This document shows, piece after piece, positions 24,182 to 33,356 of a stretch of DNA of 39,684 bases (positions within the stretch are counted from its first letter, which is position 1; each line of letters opens with the position of its first letter). A program made the position numbers and the translations under genes. Origin of the DNA: Acidobacteriota bacterium (lineage in GTDB: Bacteria; Acidobacteriota; Terriglobia; Terriglobales; Acidobacteriaceae); the NCBI GenBank assembly GCA_021790995.1, contig JAJYFA010000017.1:1-39684 (forward strand). The letters run 5' to 3'. The notes under the pieces are model-generated. The model was not told where the DNA came from, did not search any database, and was given only the letters and a program-made list of their open reading frames with translations.

Positions 24182-25438
24182 ATGAGAGTTCTTATTCTGA
24201 GCATCAATTACTGGCCCGAGGTTACGGGCATCGGCGCGTTCACAACGTACCGCGCGGAGCATCTTGCCGCCGCGGGGCACGATGTGGAGGTGTGCACTAC
24301 ATTTCCCTACTATCCGGACTGGAGAGTGCCGCAGAAATATGCCGGAAAGTTTGGGCTGACGGAGGAGCGCAACGGAGTTCGCATTGTCCGCTGTCGCGCC
24401 TATGTTCCGAATCCTGTGACGCCCATCAAGCGCATACTCCACGAGGCCAGCTTTATTGCCGCACTGACATTACGTGCGCTGCCGCGCAAGCGTCCGGATG
24501 TTCTGCTCGTGGTTTCTCCGCCGCTTGGCCTGATGGCGCCGGCAATCCTGCTCAGCCGTCTGTGGGGCGTTCCCTATATCTTTGACGTGGAAGACTTGCA
24601 GCCCGATTCGGCCGCGGACCTTGGCATGCTTCCGAAGTGGGCCGTGAAGCTTCTCTATAGAGTCGAGAGCACGGCCTATCGCCATGCGCGCCTGGTTACG
24701 ACGCTCACTCCCACCATGAGGAAGCGAATCATTGAGAAAGGGGTTGCGGAAGACAAGGTGGGGCTGATTGAGCCGCGGATGGATGAATCGTTGATCGATT
24801 TGCTGCCTGAGGAAGGCCGCGCGTTTCGTCGTCGCTACAACCTGGGCGAGAAGTTTCTGGTCACGCACAGCGGCAACATGGGTGTGAAGCAGGGCCTCGA
24901 TGTGATTGTTGATGCTGCAGCGCGGCTCCGCGACGATGACTCCATGCTCTTGCTGTGTGTGGGGAACGGCGCGGAGTGCGAAAGAATCAAGCGCCGTGCC
25001 GCTGAGATGCAACTCGACAATTTGCGGTTTCTGCCGCTGCTTGACGAAGCGGACTTTCGTGGACTGATGGCAGCAAGCGACGTGTGCCTGGTGACGCAGC
25101 AGCGTTCGGTCTCTGAGATTGTGTTTCCTTCGAAGATTGTGACCTATCTTGCCGCGGGATGTCCTGTGATTGCTTCAGTCAATCCCGAGTGCGAAGTTGC
25201 GCAGATATTGCATGAAGCGGGAGCAGGAACAGTCGTGGCGGCGGAAGATCCAACAGCACTCGTAGTTGCCCTTAGCGCGCTGCGGCGAAGCGATATGCGC
25301 AAGGCGGGTGAAAATGCGCGCAAGTATGCGAGTGAGCGATGGCCGTCCGCGCGCGTTTTGGGCGAATTGGAGCGAAGCCTTGCGTCTGCTGCTGGGCAAG
25401 CTATGCGATCGCTGGCATGGAAAGGATCTAAACCATGA
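24182..25438 (+). CDS. GT4 glycosyltransferase, WcaI/WbuB-like
   Basis: A 418-residue GT-B enzyme resembling the colanic-acid transferase WcaI and WbuB. It begins MRVLILSINYWPEVTGIG and contains HDVEVCTTFPYYPDW and YIFDVEDLQPDSAADLGML. Its donor-site segment FPSKIVTYLAAGCPVIAS replaces the usual E-x7-E form, as is typical of this subfamily. E. coli WcaI is about 407 residues, so the length fits. With gmd and fcl in the same cluster, a fucose-related role is possible but inferred. The start could also be ATG 24155, which overlaps the previous gene by 14 nt. It overlaps the following gene by 4 nt (ATGA). Confidence 0.85.
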   Translation: MRVLILSINYWPEVTGIGAFTTYRAEHLAAAGHDVEVCTTFPYYPDWRVPQKYAGKFGLTEERNGVRIVRCRAYVPNPVTPIKRILHEASFIAALTLRALPRKRPDVLLVVSPPLGLMAPAILLSRLWGVPYIFDVEDLQPDSAADLGMLPKWAVKLLYRVESTAYRHARLVTTLTPTMRKRIIEKGVAEDKVGLIEPRMDESLIDLLPEEGRAFRRRYNLGEKFLVTHSGNMGVKQGLDVIVDAAARLRDDDSMLLLCVGNGAECERIKRRAAEMQLDNLRFLPLLDEADFRGLMAASDVCLVTQQRSVSEIVFPSKIVTYLAAGCPVIASVNPECEVAQILHEAGAGTVVAAEDPTALVVALSALRRSDMRKAGENARKYASERWPSARVLGELERSLASAAGQAMRSLAWKGSKP

Positions 25439-26247
25439 ACGGTTCCTTGCTGAGATGGATGATTCCCGTCGCGGCCCTGGCCGTTGTGGTTCTCCCCTGC
25501 TGCGGGAAGGCGCAGACGCAGCAGACCGAAAACCGGCAAGCCGGCACTCAACAGACCGGAGTTGTGCAACCTGTCGGCGCAATCTCCTCGCGTTCCAGTT
25601 CAACGGCAAAGAGTACTGCAACGAGATCGCCTGGCGCGATCTCTGGAGCGTCGAGTTGGTCGGCGGGGCAGAGAAGTTTTGGGACTACCGGCGCAATGCC
25701 TGCGGCGACTAGAGGCGCGGCGGGCAATGCAGGACAATCGAGTTGGGTTGCAGGAGGCGGCAGCTTTGGATCGACGGTGCAGCACGGGGGGATCTGGCGG
25801 GATAGTGCGGGGCCATCAGAAACTTCAAGCAGCGCGTCCACCAAAAAGCCTGCTAATGGAACAGTTTTTTCGTTCGCGATGCCGGGCTCCACGAGCACTC
25901 ACTCCGCATTTACCACGAAGCCCGTGAGCGCAGCGGGCGATCATGCCACATTCCCTCGCACATTGAACCGCCCGCATGTCGGCGGCGGATTGCGGCCTGG
26001 CGGTTCGAACAGGTTCTTGGAAGGCTCTCATCTGCGAGAGACAGGACGCACGCGCACTGGCCTGGGCCAGAGAGACTTCCGCAACCGTTCTGGTAGCGGG
26101 GATAGAGGCAAATCGGGCATGGGCTGGGGGCAAAAGTCTTCAGGGTACGATTCGACGGCGCAAACCCCATTCGGCTTCACGCCATTTGACGCCAAGCCGG
26201 GCCGGGACACAACCAGCAAAGGGTCTGCGTCGACGCCACCACAGTAA
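25435..26247 (+). CDS. Unrecognised secreted Ser/Thr/Gly-rich protein
   Basis: A 270-residue protein with an N-terminal signal peptide (about 1-26: hydrophobic VAALAVVVLPCCGKAQ). Cys22 and Cys23 are near a lipobox position, but the L-P-C context is a poor match, so lipidation is uncertain. The mature part is low-complexity: rich in Ser, Thr, Gly and Ala, with a basic, Arg/Gly-rich C-terminal half. An internal repeat is visible: SSWSAGQRSFGTT (73-85) and SSWVAGGGSFGST (102-114). No known domain. The ATG overlaps the stop of the WcaI-like gene (ATGA), so it is translated with the polysaccharide genes. A surface or matrix-associated protein is possible, but function is unknown. Confidence 0.65.
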   Translation: MNGSLLRWMIPVAALAVVVLPCCGKAQTQQTENRQAGTQQTGVVQPVGAISSRSSSTAKSTATRSPGAISGASSWSAGQRSFGTTGAMPAATRGAAGNAGQSSWVAGGGSFGSTVQHGGIWRDSAGPSETSSSASTKKPANGTVFSFAMPGSTSTHSAFTTKPVSAAGDHATFPRTLNRPHVGGGLRPGGSNRFLEGSHLRETGRTRTGLGQRDFRNRSGSGDRGKSGMGWGQKSSGYDSTAQTPFGFTPFDAKPGRDTTSKGSASTPPQ

Positions 26248-26337
26248 CTCAGAGCGCATGCATTGGCCTGAAGATGCGCGCAATAGTAATTGGGAAGGCT
26301 TCGTACGAAAAGCGCACTTACCTGGTCCCTTCCCGAC

Positions 26338-27198
26338 TCATTTCCGCATGGAGTTGTTCGTGCTGTCTTGCACTTGGCCTGCTGCGCGGCGCTTTTCCCA
26401 GATCTTGGCGTCCACGAGAAAGCGGAACCAGAAGGTTTGTAGTACCCAGAAGATAAGTCCTTCAGTTCCGTCGAGGAAGCCGAGCCGGAAGAAGTAGCGA
26501 TAGACTAACAACGCAAAGGGGCGCACGAAGAGCGGCATGCGATAGTACTTCTGTCGTAGGTATCGCTTGCGCTCGGCGGGATTTCCGCCAGCATTGGGTC
26601 TGATTCGTCCGGAAGTTTCTTTGCTGTTGAATTCGGCCGCTTCCGCGTCGGCCCAGCGATTGTGCCGCGCAATCCACTCCGTAAGCGGCATGCGAATGTC
26701 GTCGATCATGGCGCCCTGTAACTGGCCTGTGATGCCATCCGATAGCAGGAAATGCTGATCGTATCTGCGGTCTTCGCAGCGCCCGATGCCGGTGCGAAAT
26801 AAGCGCAGATGCCAGGTCGGGCTCATGCCGCCGTGACGCAGAACGCGGCCAAGGAAGCACAGATAGCGGGGCAGAAAGTATCCCGCGTGCTCAGGCTCTT
26901 CAGGAAGCGCCAGGATTGCGGCAACCAGCTTGTCGTCCATCCACTCATCGGCGTCCAGATGCAACTGCCAGCGCCCTGTGATAGGCAAGTTGTCGATGGC
27001 CCAGTTACGCTGCGCGCCGTAGTGTTCGAAAGGGTGCTGCACGACAGTGGCTCCAAAACTGCGCGCGACCTCAACGGTGCCGTCATCGCTGAAGGAGTCA
27101 ACGACGAAGATCTCATCGGCAACCCGCCTGGCACTGGCGAGCGTCGCGCCGAGCGTGTCCTCTGAGTTGTAGGACAAAAGAATAACGGTTGGCCGCAT
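26338..27198 (-). CDS. GT2-family glycosyltransferase, WaaE/KdtX-like
   Basis: A 286-residue GT-A glycosyltransferase, the only cluster gene on the minus strand. It starts MRPTVILLSYNSEDTLGATL, has the nucleotide-binding VDSFSDDGTVEVA and the metal site LDADEWMDD. The C-terminal region has MPLTEWIARHNRWADAEA, characteristic of the WaaE/KdtX group of core-oligosaccharide glucosyltransferases. A hydrophobic aromatic tail (about 235-270) suggests membrane association. No clear ribosome-binding site precedes the ATG. It converges with the secreted-protein gene and diverges from the next GT4 gene, so it must have its own promoter in 27199-27295. Confidence 0.87.
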   Translation of the reverse strand: MRPTVILLSYNSEDTLGATLASARRVADEIFVVDSFSDDGTVEVARSFGATVVQHPFEHYGAQRNWAIDNLPITGRWQLHLDADEWMDDKLVAAILALPEEPEHAGYFLPRYLCFLGRVLRHGGMSPTWHLRLFRTGIGRCEDRRYDQHFLLSDGITGQLQGAMIDDIRMPLTEWIARHNRWADAEAAEFNSKETSGRIRPNAGGNPAERKRYLRQKYYRMPLFVRPFALLVYRYFFRLGFLDGTEGLIFWVLQTFWFRFLVDAKIWEKRRAAGQVQDSTNNSMRK

Positions 27199-27295
27199 AA
27201 CAACGATGGTAGCGCAGCGGGGTTCCGGCAGTGCCGCATGGTTGCAACCGGTACTCTAGGCTTTTCAGGCAGGATCGGCACAGCGCGGGAGCCCG

Positions 27296-28435
27296 ATGAA
27301 AGTCTTGTTGGTGGGGAACTACGAATTTGACGGCTCAACCAGCATGAGGATCTGGGCTGCCACTCTGCTGCGCGAACTTTCTCGAGTGGGGATTGATGTT
27401 CGGATCATTTCTCCGCGGCCGTTGTTTGGGAGGCTAAGGCCCTCTGCGAGCGGAGTCGGGAAGTGGCTGGGATACATTGATCGATTTGTGGTTTTCCCTC
27501 GGAAGTTGCGCGCTGCAGCCGCCGGGACAGACATCGTACACATTTGCGATCACGGCGGCGCGATGTATGCACCAATGATAGGCGCCAAGCCGGTCGTCGT
27601 TACGTGCCATGACATGATCGCGGTTCAAGCTGCGCGCGGAGAATTGCCGCAGCTGCGGTCTTCGCCTTTAGGTAAGATTCTGCAGCGTTGGATTTGTCAT
27701 GGGCTGCGCAGGGCTGCGCGCGTCGCCTGTGTTTCCCGGGCGACCTTCGACGATGCGCACAGGCTTCTGAAATCGAGCAAGAACCTTTGCGTCATTCTGA
27801 ACGGTCTGAATGATTCGTATCAGTTTCTCGCTCGGAGTGAGGTAAATCGGCGGCTCGCGCGTGTGCCCGAAATTCAAACGCCTTTCGTTCTTCACCTGGG
27901 TTCGAACTTGCCGTATAAGAATCGCGAGGGCGTGCTCAGAATCTTCGCTAAGGTTTCGAGGGAGATTAACCTGCGACTAGTAATTGCCGGCGAAGCTTTG
28001 AATGGGAACCTCAGCTGGCTTGCAAGCAAGTTGCAGATCGAAGAGCGCGTGGTTCAGGTCGCCAAGCCGGATCGAGCTTTGGTCGAGGCGCTCTACAATC
28101 GAGCCGTCTGCCTGCTCTTTCCGTCGCGGTATGAGGGTTTTGGATGGCCGCCTATCGAAGCCCAGGTGTGTGGCTGTCCTGTAGTGGCCAGCAATATTGC
28201 TCCCTTCGCCGAAATCCTTGGAGATACGGCGATTCTTGCGCCGGTTGAGGATGAAATGGGAATGGCTGATGCGATCCAGAGGCTCGCTTCCGACCAGGAA
28301 TTCCGCGAGCAGCTTCGCCAACGCGGATTCGAGAATGTTCGCGCTAGGTTTCTAACTTCGCGCATGATCGCAGATTATGTATCGCTATACCGGGAACTCA
28401 TCGGTGAGCAAGAAAGCCGTGCGGCGAGGAGCTGA
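27296..28435 (+). CDS. GT4-family glycosyltransferase
   Basis: A 379-residue GT-B glycosyltransferase. Its N-terminal domain contains VVTCHDMIAVQAARGELP, and the C-terminal domain has FVLHLGSNLPYKNREGVL and the E-x7-E motif in YEGFGWPPIEAQVCGCPVV. This wording is typical of mannosyltransferase-like GT4 enzymes. GGGAG lies about 5 nt before the ATG. It opens a second plus-strand run of genes after the inverted GT2 gene and is followed 6 nt later by the exostosin-like gene. Base composition from here on is lower in GC than in the first part of the cluster. Confidence 0.9.
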   Translation: MKVLLVGNYEFDGSTSMRIWAATLLRELSRVGIDVRIISPRPLFGRLRPSASGVGKWLGYIDRFVVFPRKLRAAAAGTDIVHICDHGGAMYAPMIGAKPVVVTCHDMIAVQAARGELPQLRSSPLGKILQRWICHGLRRAARVACVSRATFDDAHRLLKSSKNLCVILNGLNDSYQFLARSEVNRRLARVPEIQTPFVLHLGSNLPYKNREGVLRIFAKVSREINLRLVIAGEALNGNLSWLASKLQIEERVVQVAKPDRALVEALYNRAVCLLFPSRYEGFGWPPIEAQVCGCPVVASNIAPFAEILGDTAILAPVEDEMGMADAIQRLASDQEFREQLRQRGFENVRARFLTSRMIADYVSLYRELIGEQESRAARS

Positions 28436-28441
28436 TAAGTA

Positions 28442-29461
28442 ATGAAAGTCTATCTCGCGGCAGTTCAAGAGACGGATCAGGTTGAGATCCTCACGGGTCA
28501 CGCAGCATTCTCGAAGAAGCACCAGATTGTTACCGCTCCATCCGCGGCCGATTTGATCCTGATTTTCGGCGTATCTGCTTTGGAACCTCGGCAGGTACTT
28601 GACCACGAAATATACCGAACTTATCCGGAGCGTTGTGCGATCTACACTGAAGAAGATCATTACCTGCCCTTGCTACCGACAGTTCACACGAATGCGCGGC
28701 GCGGATTGCATACGCGTATCGGCCGTGTCTATAACTATGCGCATATCTCACGCAATGGGCGGCATCAGAACCATTTTGTCGGTGAAACTGCCTCCTCCGA
28801 ACCTATCGGAATGACCGCTCCAAAGCGCTACTTGTTCAGCTTTCTGGGTGGCTCAACATCGATCCTGCGCAAACGGCTCTTCAATCTGAAGTTCAATCGC
28901 AGCGATGTGTTGATCGAGAACACATCGGCCTATTGGCATTGGGATAACTCTCAGCCCGACCGTCAAGAGCGCCAGCGCCGCTATGCCGAAGTTCTCGCTG
29001 CATCCCATTTTGTACTGTGTCCCCGCGGCGCGGGCGCGGGCAGTAGCCGCTTTTTCGAGGTGATGGCAGCCGGCGTAGCTCCAGTTCTTCTCTCGGACGG
29101 ATACGAGCTGACGCCGGGGCCGGCATGGGACCAATTCCTCATCCGCGTGCGTGAGAGCGATATTGCACGGCTTCCGGAGATTCTCGAGCCGTATCTCGGT
29201 AGCGCGGCCGAGCGAGGACGATTAGCGCGTCGCGCATACGATGAGCATTTTGCCATCGACCGCGAGTTCGATTGCCTGGTCGACCTTGCCGCCCGCACAT
29301 TACAGCACTCGCCGCCGTCGGAAGATTACTTCCGCAGGAGGCAGATGACGATGTTTCACCAGTATCATCGCAAGGTAAAAATTCGCATGATGCTGCGCTC
29401 GCTGGTGCTGGGGACGTTGAAAATTCTGCACCTGAAGAATCCTTATCAGATGAACCGATAG
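28442..29461 (+). CDS. Exostosin-like glycosyltransferase (GT47-type)
   Basis: A 339-residue protein whose C-terminal half carries the exostosin signature CPRGAGAGSSRFFEVMAAG followed by VAPVLLSD (about 193-221). This is the donor-binding region of GT47 enzymes. The N-terminal half is less conserved (VYLAAVQETDQVEIL, ERCAIYTEEDHYLPLLPT). Unlike animal exostosins it has no signal anchor, so it would work in the cytosol. The family transfers sugars such as glucuronic acid, galactose or xylose; the bacterial members are mostly uncharacterised. It is closely spaced with its neighbours. Confidence 0.82.
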   Translation: MKVYLAAVQETDQVEILTGHAAFSKKHQIVTAPSAADLILIFGVSALEPRQVLDHEIYRTYPERCAIYTEEDHYLPLLPTVHTNARRGLHTRIGRVYNYAHISRNGRHQNHFVGETASSEPIGMTAPKRYLFSFLGGSTSILRKRLFNLKFNRSDVLIENTSAYWHWDNSQPDRQERQRRYAEVLAASHFVLCPRGAGAGSSRFFEVMAAGVAPVLLSDGYELTPGPAWDQFLIRVRESDIARLPEILEPYLGSAAERGRLARRAYDEHFAIDREFDCLVDLAARTLQHSPPSEDYFRRRQMTMFHQYHRKVKIRMMLRSLVLGTLKILHLKNPYQMNR

Positions 29462-29488
29462 ACGCGCGAGAAGAGTTACGAACATCGC

Positions 29489-30415
29489 GTGAAAGATGCA
29501 AATGTGAGTACGGAATTGCCGGTGAAACAAGCTCTGCACATGCCAGCAGTGTCGATCGTTACGACGACATTCAATCGGACTGAATATCTGAAGGAGGCGA
29601 TACAGTCAGCTGTCTCGCAGACTTTTGGCGATTTTGAGCTACTGGTGTGCGATGATGGCGGACTCGATGCAACGAGGCGGCTTTGCGAGAGCTTTCACGA
29701 CAATCGCATTGTCCACGTCGCAAATCCTGCACGATTGGGCATTGCCAGGAATACCTATGCCGGCATTATGCGAGCCCGGTCCAATGTGATTGCGTTTCTC
29801 AACGACGACGATCGCTGGACCCGCGACTTTCTGGCGCAGTGTGCCGTACCTCTTCTTGAAGACTCCGATGCAGTGCTCGCCTTCAGCGATCATTGGCTGA
29901 TTGACTCCAAAGGAGTGCGACTCCTCGACGCAACGGACGCTAACACGCGCGAGTATGGCCGCGACGTTCTCACGGCCGGTAAGGTCGATTGTCCGGCACG
30001 GCTGATGGTCCGGCTTTCGGTTCCCATGGCCATGGCCGCAGTGTTTCGCCGGTCGAAGGTCGATTGGGATAACTATTCGGAGAAGGTCGAGGGAGCATAC
30101 GACAGTTACATTGCATATTCGCTTCTGCGAAACAAAGGTAAGGTGATCTATATTCCGCGGAGGCTAACAGAATACAGAACTCACAGCGGCGCGGCGAGCG
30201 CAGAATTCCATCGCGACACAACAGAGGGCCTAGCGCATGTTTACGGCCTGATTCTTAAGGATCCAACCTACAGGATCGTCGCAGAGGAAATTCGTAAAAA
30301 ATATATTGCCTTTGAAAGGCATCTGGTAAAGCTCAGTCTTGCCGAGCAGGATTTCCGGTCGACAATGGCGCATTGCGCGCGGCTGATATATACAGAAATC
30401 TTCTCAGCTGGTTGA
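29489..30415 (+). CDS. GT2-family glycosyltransferase
   Basis: A 308-residue GT-A enzyme. It carries VSIVTTTFNRTEYLKEAIQS (about 21-40), CDDGGLDATRRL and the metal-binding segment FLNDDDRWTRDF. MAAVFRRSKVDWDNYSEKVEGAYDSYI is the acceptor-side region (given as two motifs: MAAVFRRSKVDW and EGAYDSYIAYSLL). The GTG at 29489 is used as start; ATG 29540 is a shorter alternative without a ribosome-binding site. The flippase gene begins 1 nt after its stop, which points to coupled translation. Confidence 0.88.
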   Translation: MKDANVSTELPVKQALHMPAVSIVTTTFNRTEYLKEAIQSAVSQTFGDFELLVCDDGGLDATRRLCESFHDNRIVHVANPARLGIARNTYAGIMRARSNVIAFLNDDDRWTRDFLAQCAVPLLEDSDAVLAFSDHWLIDSKGVRLLDATDANTREYGRDVLTAGKVDCPARLMVRLSVPMAMAAVFRRSKVDWDNYSEKVEGAYDSYIAYSLLRNKGKVIYIPRRLTEYRTHSGAASAEFHRDTTEGLAHVYGLILKDPTYRIVAEEIRKKYIAFERHLVKLSLAEQDFRSTMAHCARLIYTEIFSAG

Positions 30416-30416
30416 A

Positions 30417-31763
30417 ATGACTGCATTTTCAGGAGGATCTATCCGGATTCGACCGCACATCGTATCCTCGAGGGCTTTTTTTTTACCGAAGCTTCGCCGC
30501 ATCGCGGAATTTCTGGTATCTCAGGGAATTACTACTGCAGGGAATGTCATATATGGCCTGCTGTGTGTTCGATTGCTGCCTATTGGGGAGTATGCGAAGT
30601 TTGTTGTAGTGTTCTCTGTCCAGGCATCGCTCATGATTCTTCTGGATGTTGGTATCTCGGGAAGTTTTATTCCCTTGATAGGTGAACGAGTCGACGACTC
30701 GAAGTTGATTGCCGACTATCTGGCGTCCTTAAGACAGATAGCGCACTGGCTCTTTGCCGTTGCCGTGCCGGCCACGATCTTTGCTTATCCTCTTATGGTG
30801 CGCAACCGCCATTGGAGCTGGCAGATCGTCACCGCAATGGTGGCTATTGTGCTGGTCTCAGCATGGTTTGCGCGCGTAGGGGCGGCATACGGCTCAGTCC
30901 TCATCCTGAAGCGCGATCGGCAGCGCTGGTACAGAGCGCAGATGTTTACGAGCTTTGGGGCTGTTGGTTTGATTGGCGTCTTTGCCTTCCTTCACTGGCT
31001 CGGTGCCTTTGTGGCCATACTGATCAGCGTGGGGCGGGGCATCGCGATTGCAGCGATCTATTATTCACGAGCGGGTACCCTGCTTGGAGTGAAAGGCAAT
31101 CCTTCCAGAAATAAGCGGAAGGCAATCGTTCATCTTACATTGCCGGCTATTCCGAGCGTTATCTATTACGCCCTCGGCGGGCAAATCTCGGTGTTCCTGA
31201 TTACGATTTTTGGGCATACTGCCGCTGTGGCTTCAATAGGCGCATTGACCCGGCTGGGCCAAATCTTTGCTCTCGTGCAGCCGATCAATGGAATCCTGAT
31301 TGAGCCCTACTTTGCGCGATTACCGAGGGCGCAACTCCGGAGCCATTATCTGATGGCTGTAGCGGGCGCGGCTGTTTGCGGCGCTGCTCTTGTAGCCCTG
31401 GCACGAGCTGTTCCGGAGCTGTTTCTGTGGGTCCTCGGCCCGCAATATGCGAGATTGCAAACCGAGGTCGTGCTCGTAATCCTTTCAGGAGCGATTGGAC
31501 TTATCACCGGCGTGATGGCGTCGATCAACGGCTCGCGGCGATTTATCTATTATTCGTTCGTCCTGACAGATATTATCCTCACCCTCATCCTGCAGGCAGT
31601 CTACATTTGGAAATTCGATTTGAGCACAGTGAAGGCGGTTCTGTGGTTCAACATCGTTACGATGATTCCGACTGTTTCTGTCGCTATCCTCACGGCACTT
31701 TACGGCTTTGCGCGGGGTGGACGCCGCATCGTGGAAACTGCGTATGCTTCAGAGCGCACGTAA
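30417..31763 (+). CDS. Wzx-like polysaccharide flippase
   Basis: A 448-residue polytopic membrane protein with about twelve hydrophobic segments, starting near residue 32 (FLVSQGITTAGNVIYGLLCV). It contains the MOP-superfamily pattern of repeated helices with charged loops such as ILKRDRQRWYRAQMF and SRNKRKAIVHLTLPAIP. It most likely flips undecaprenyl-linked repeat units across the inner membrane, delivering them to the Wzy-like polymerase at 19808-21163. It begins 1 nt after the GT2 gene. In this cluster it lies far from the polymerase gene. Confidence 0.82.
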   Translation: MTAFSGGSIRIRPHIVSSRAFFLPKLRRIAEFLVSQGITTAGNVIYGLLCVRLLPIGEYAKFVVVFSVQASLMILLDVGISGSFIPLIGERVDDSKLIADYLASLRQIAHWLFAVAVPATIFAYPLMVRNRHWSWQIVTAMVAIVLVSAWFARVGAAYGSVLILKRDRQRWYRAQMFTSFGAVGLIGVFAFLHWLGAFVAILISVGRGIAIAAIYYSRAGTLLGVKGNPSRNKRKAIVHLTLPAIPSVIYYALGGQISVFLITIFGHTAAVASIGALTRLGQIFALVQPINGILIEPYFARLPRAQLRSHYLMAVAGAAVCGAALVALARAVPELFLWVLGPQYARLQTEVVLVILSGAIGLITGVMASINGSRRFIYYSFVLTDIILTLILQAVYIWKFDLSTVKAVLWFNIVTMIPTVSVAILTALYGFARGGRRIVETAYASERT

Positions 31764-31846
31764 GCGCCGGCGTCCCGGCTGAAGCTGAAGATATGAGGAA
31801 AGGCAGGGCGTGTCTGATTCTTTCGTGAACCTCCAATACACAGAAA

Positions 31847-33334
31847 ATGGCAATGATGACATTTCTCCGGACGCTCGGTGACTATCTGCACAGACGGAGC
31901 TTCTGGTTGCGGTTGGGCGCGGCTGTGCTTGCTTTTGTCGTGATTACCCATGTTTTGGTTCTTACTCTTCACGACATGGAAACCTATCCCGGTGTCGATC
32001 TGCGCGCTAAGGTCGTGGGCGCCAGATTGATACTTCGTGGGATGAATCCTTATTACGATTACCGCCAAGAGGTTCTCCCAGATCATCTCCGGATGTTGCA
32101 GGCGGACACTTACTCTCCGGTATTATTGCTCATTTATGCTCCTCTATGCGAACTCGACTGGAAGGTGCAGCGCGCCGTCTACTTTCTTATCGATTGGTCC
32201 GCATTGCTGCTCTGTTACGTGATTCTGTCACGTGCCTTCCCAAAGCACGCATCACGCACTGCGCTTTGGATCGGCTTTGTTTTGCTCTTTGTCGCGGACT
32301 TTGGCTTCCGATTCCATCTGGAACGCGGGCAATATTACGTTGAGGTGGCCCTCCTGACAAGTCTGGTGGCGATTGCCCTGTTTCGGAGATCCGGCTCGTG
32401 GCCTGGTGCGCTTCCGCTGGCGCTTCTGGTGCTTGTGAGGCCAACATTTGTAATCTGTTTCGCCTGCGTTCTATTTTTGCGGCAGTTTCGGCACGCCACG
32501 AAAGCAATAGTGCTATGCGGGCTACTGTTCGCAGCATCGCTTCCGATTGTTGGCTTGAAAGACTGGAAAAACTATGTCGCCACGGTCCGCGCAAATCAAA
32601 GTGAGATGCTGGCTGATGCCTACGCGCAAGGCTCGCAACCGGCTACGAGTTCAAGCAAAGTGCTTGAAGGGGTTGATTTCTCCAGGTCGCTCTCGGGGCC
32701 TGGCTATCTGGCGGATCGCACGCTCATTGGAGTGGCGCGAGGTTCGGTGAGCCCCGTGCTCGCGGGACTTGTGCATCGCGTGGCGCCATCAGCACGGTCG
32801 CTGCAACGAATGAATGCGCTGTGCTTGCTGCTTGCGCTGTGCTTCGACCTGGCGGTGATGTACTTTTTATCGCGCGGCCAGAGACCGAACTTGATTTCAA
32901 TTGCATTCGTCTTTCTTGCCCCGCTCAACGTGGAGATCTTTGCGCCGCAGCATTTTGGATATTGCGATGTGATGATTTGTGTCCCGCTCTTGCTGGTCAT
33001 GGCAGTATATCTGGAGAAAGCTAATCTGGGTGGATGGAGTTTCTATGTCACGATTCTTCTTATAGGAGCTGGGATTCCATGGCTGGCATTCCATTTCGAC
33101 AAGCATGTTCCGCTGGTTAGTTTCTCGAAGTATGTTGCGATTCTTGCAGTTCTCAATGGCGCCTGTTTGAAGGAAGGTTGGCAGCGTCGTCAATGGCTGA
33201 GAAAGTGCGGCCCTGAACTTACGATAGAGATGGATAGGAAAGTTCCATCGTTGGAGCATCCCCGGACGGAGAGTTGCGATGTTGATTGTGGCAGACGAGA
33301 GAGTTGGTGTTGCTGGGCGGTAAGAGAGCAGTGA
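31847..33334 (+). CDS. GT-C-type polytopic glycosyltransferase (GT87/DUF2029-like)
   Basis: A 495-residue protein with about ten membrane segments. The first periplasmic loop contains YPGVDLRAKVVGARLILRGM followed by NPYY (about 47-70). This is the aspartate-bearing motif of GT87-like GT-C enzymes, which use polyprenyl-phosphate sugars on the periplasmic face. It might add a side-branch sugar after flipping. The start ATG 31847 lies 83 nt after the flippase stop. The last ~40 residues are hydrophilic with four cysteines and look unlike the rest, possibly read-through into non-conserved sequence. Confidence 0.7.
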   Translation: MAMMTFLRTLGDYLHRRSFWLRLGAAVLAFVVITHVLVLTLHDMETYPGVDLRAKVVGARLILRGMNPYYDYRQEVLPDHLRMLQADTYSPVLLLIYAPLCELDWKVQRAVYFLIDWSALLLCYVILSRAFPKHASRTALWIGFVLLFVADFGFRFHLERGQYYVEVALLTSLVAIALFRRSGSWPGALPLALLVLVRPTFVICFACVLFLRQFRHATKAIVLCGLLFAASLPIVGLKDWKNYVATVRANQSEMLADAYAQGSQPATSSSKVLEGVDFSRSLSGPGYLADRTLIGVARGSVSPVLAGLVHRVAPSARSLQRMNALCLLLALCFDLAVMYFLSRGQRPNLISIAFVFLAPLNVEIFAPQHFGYCDVMICVPLLLVMAVYLEKANLGGWSFYVTILLIGAGIPWLAFHFDKHVPLVSFSKYVAILAVLNGACLKEGWQRRQWLRKCGPELTIEMDRKVPSLEHPRTESCDVDCGRRESWCCWAVREQ

Positions 33335-33356
33335 GAGCAGGACGGAAGGCGGAAGG

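Noticed and set aside
26253-26281. Inverted GCGCAT / ATGCGC pair as terminator between convergent genes
   Set aside because: Only a 6-bp stem with a long loop and no T-run; expected by chance at this GC content.
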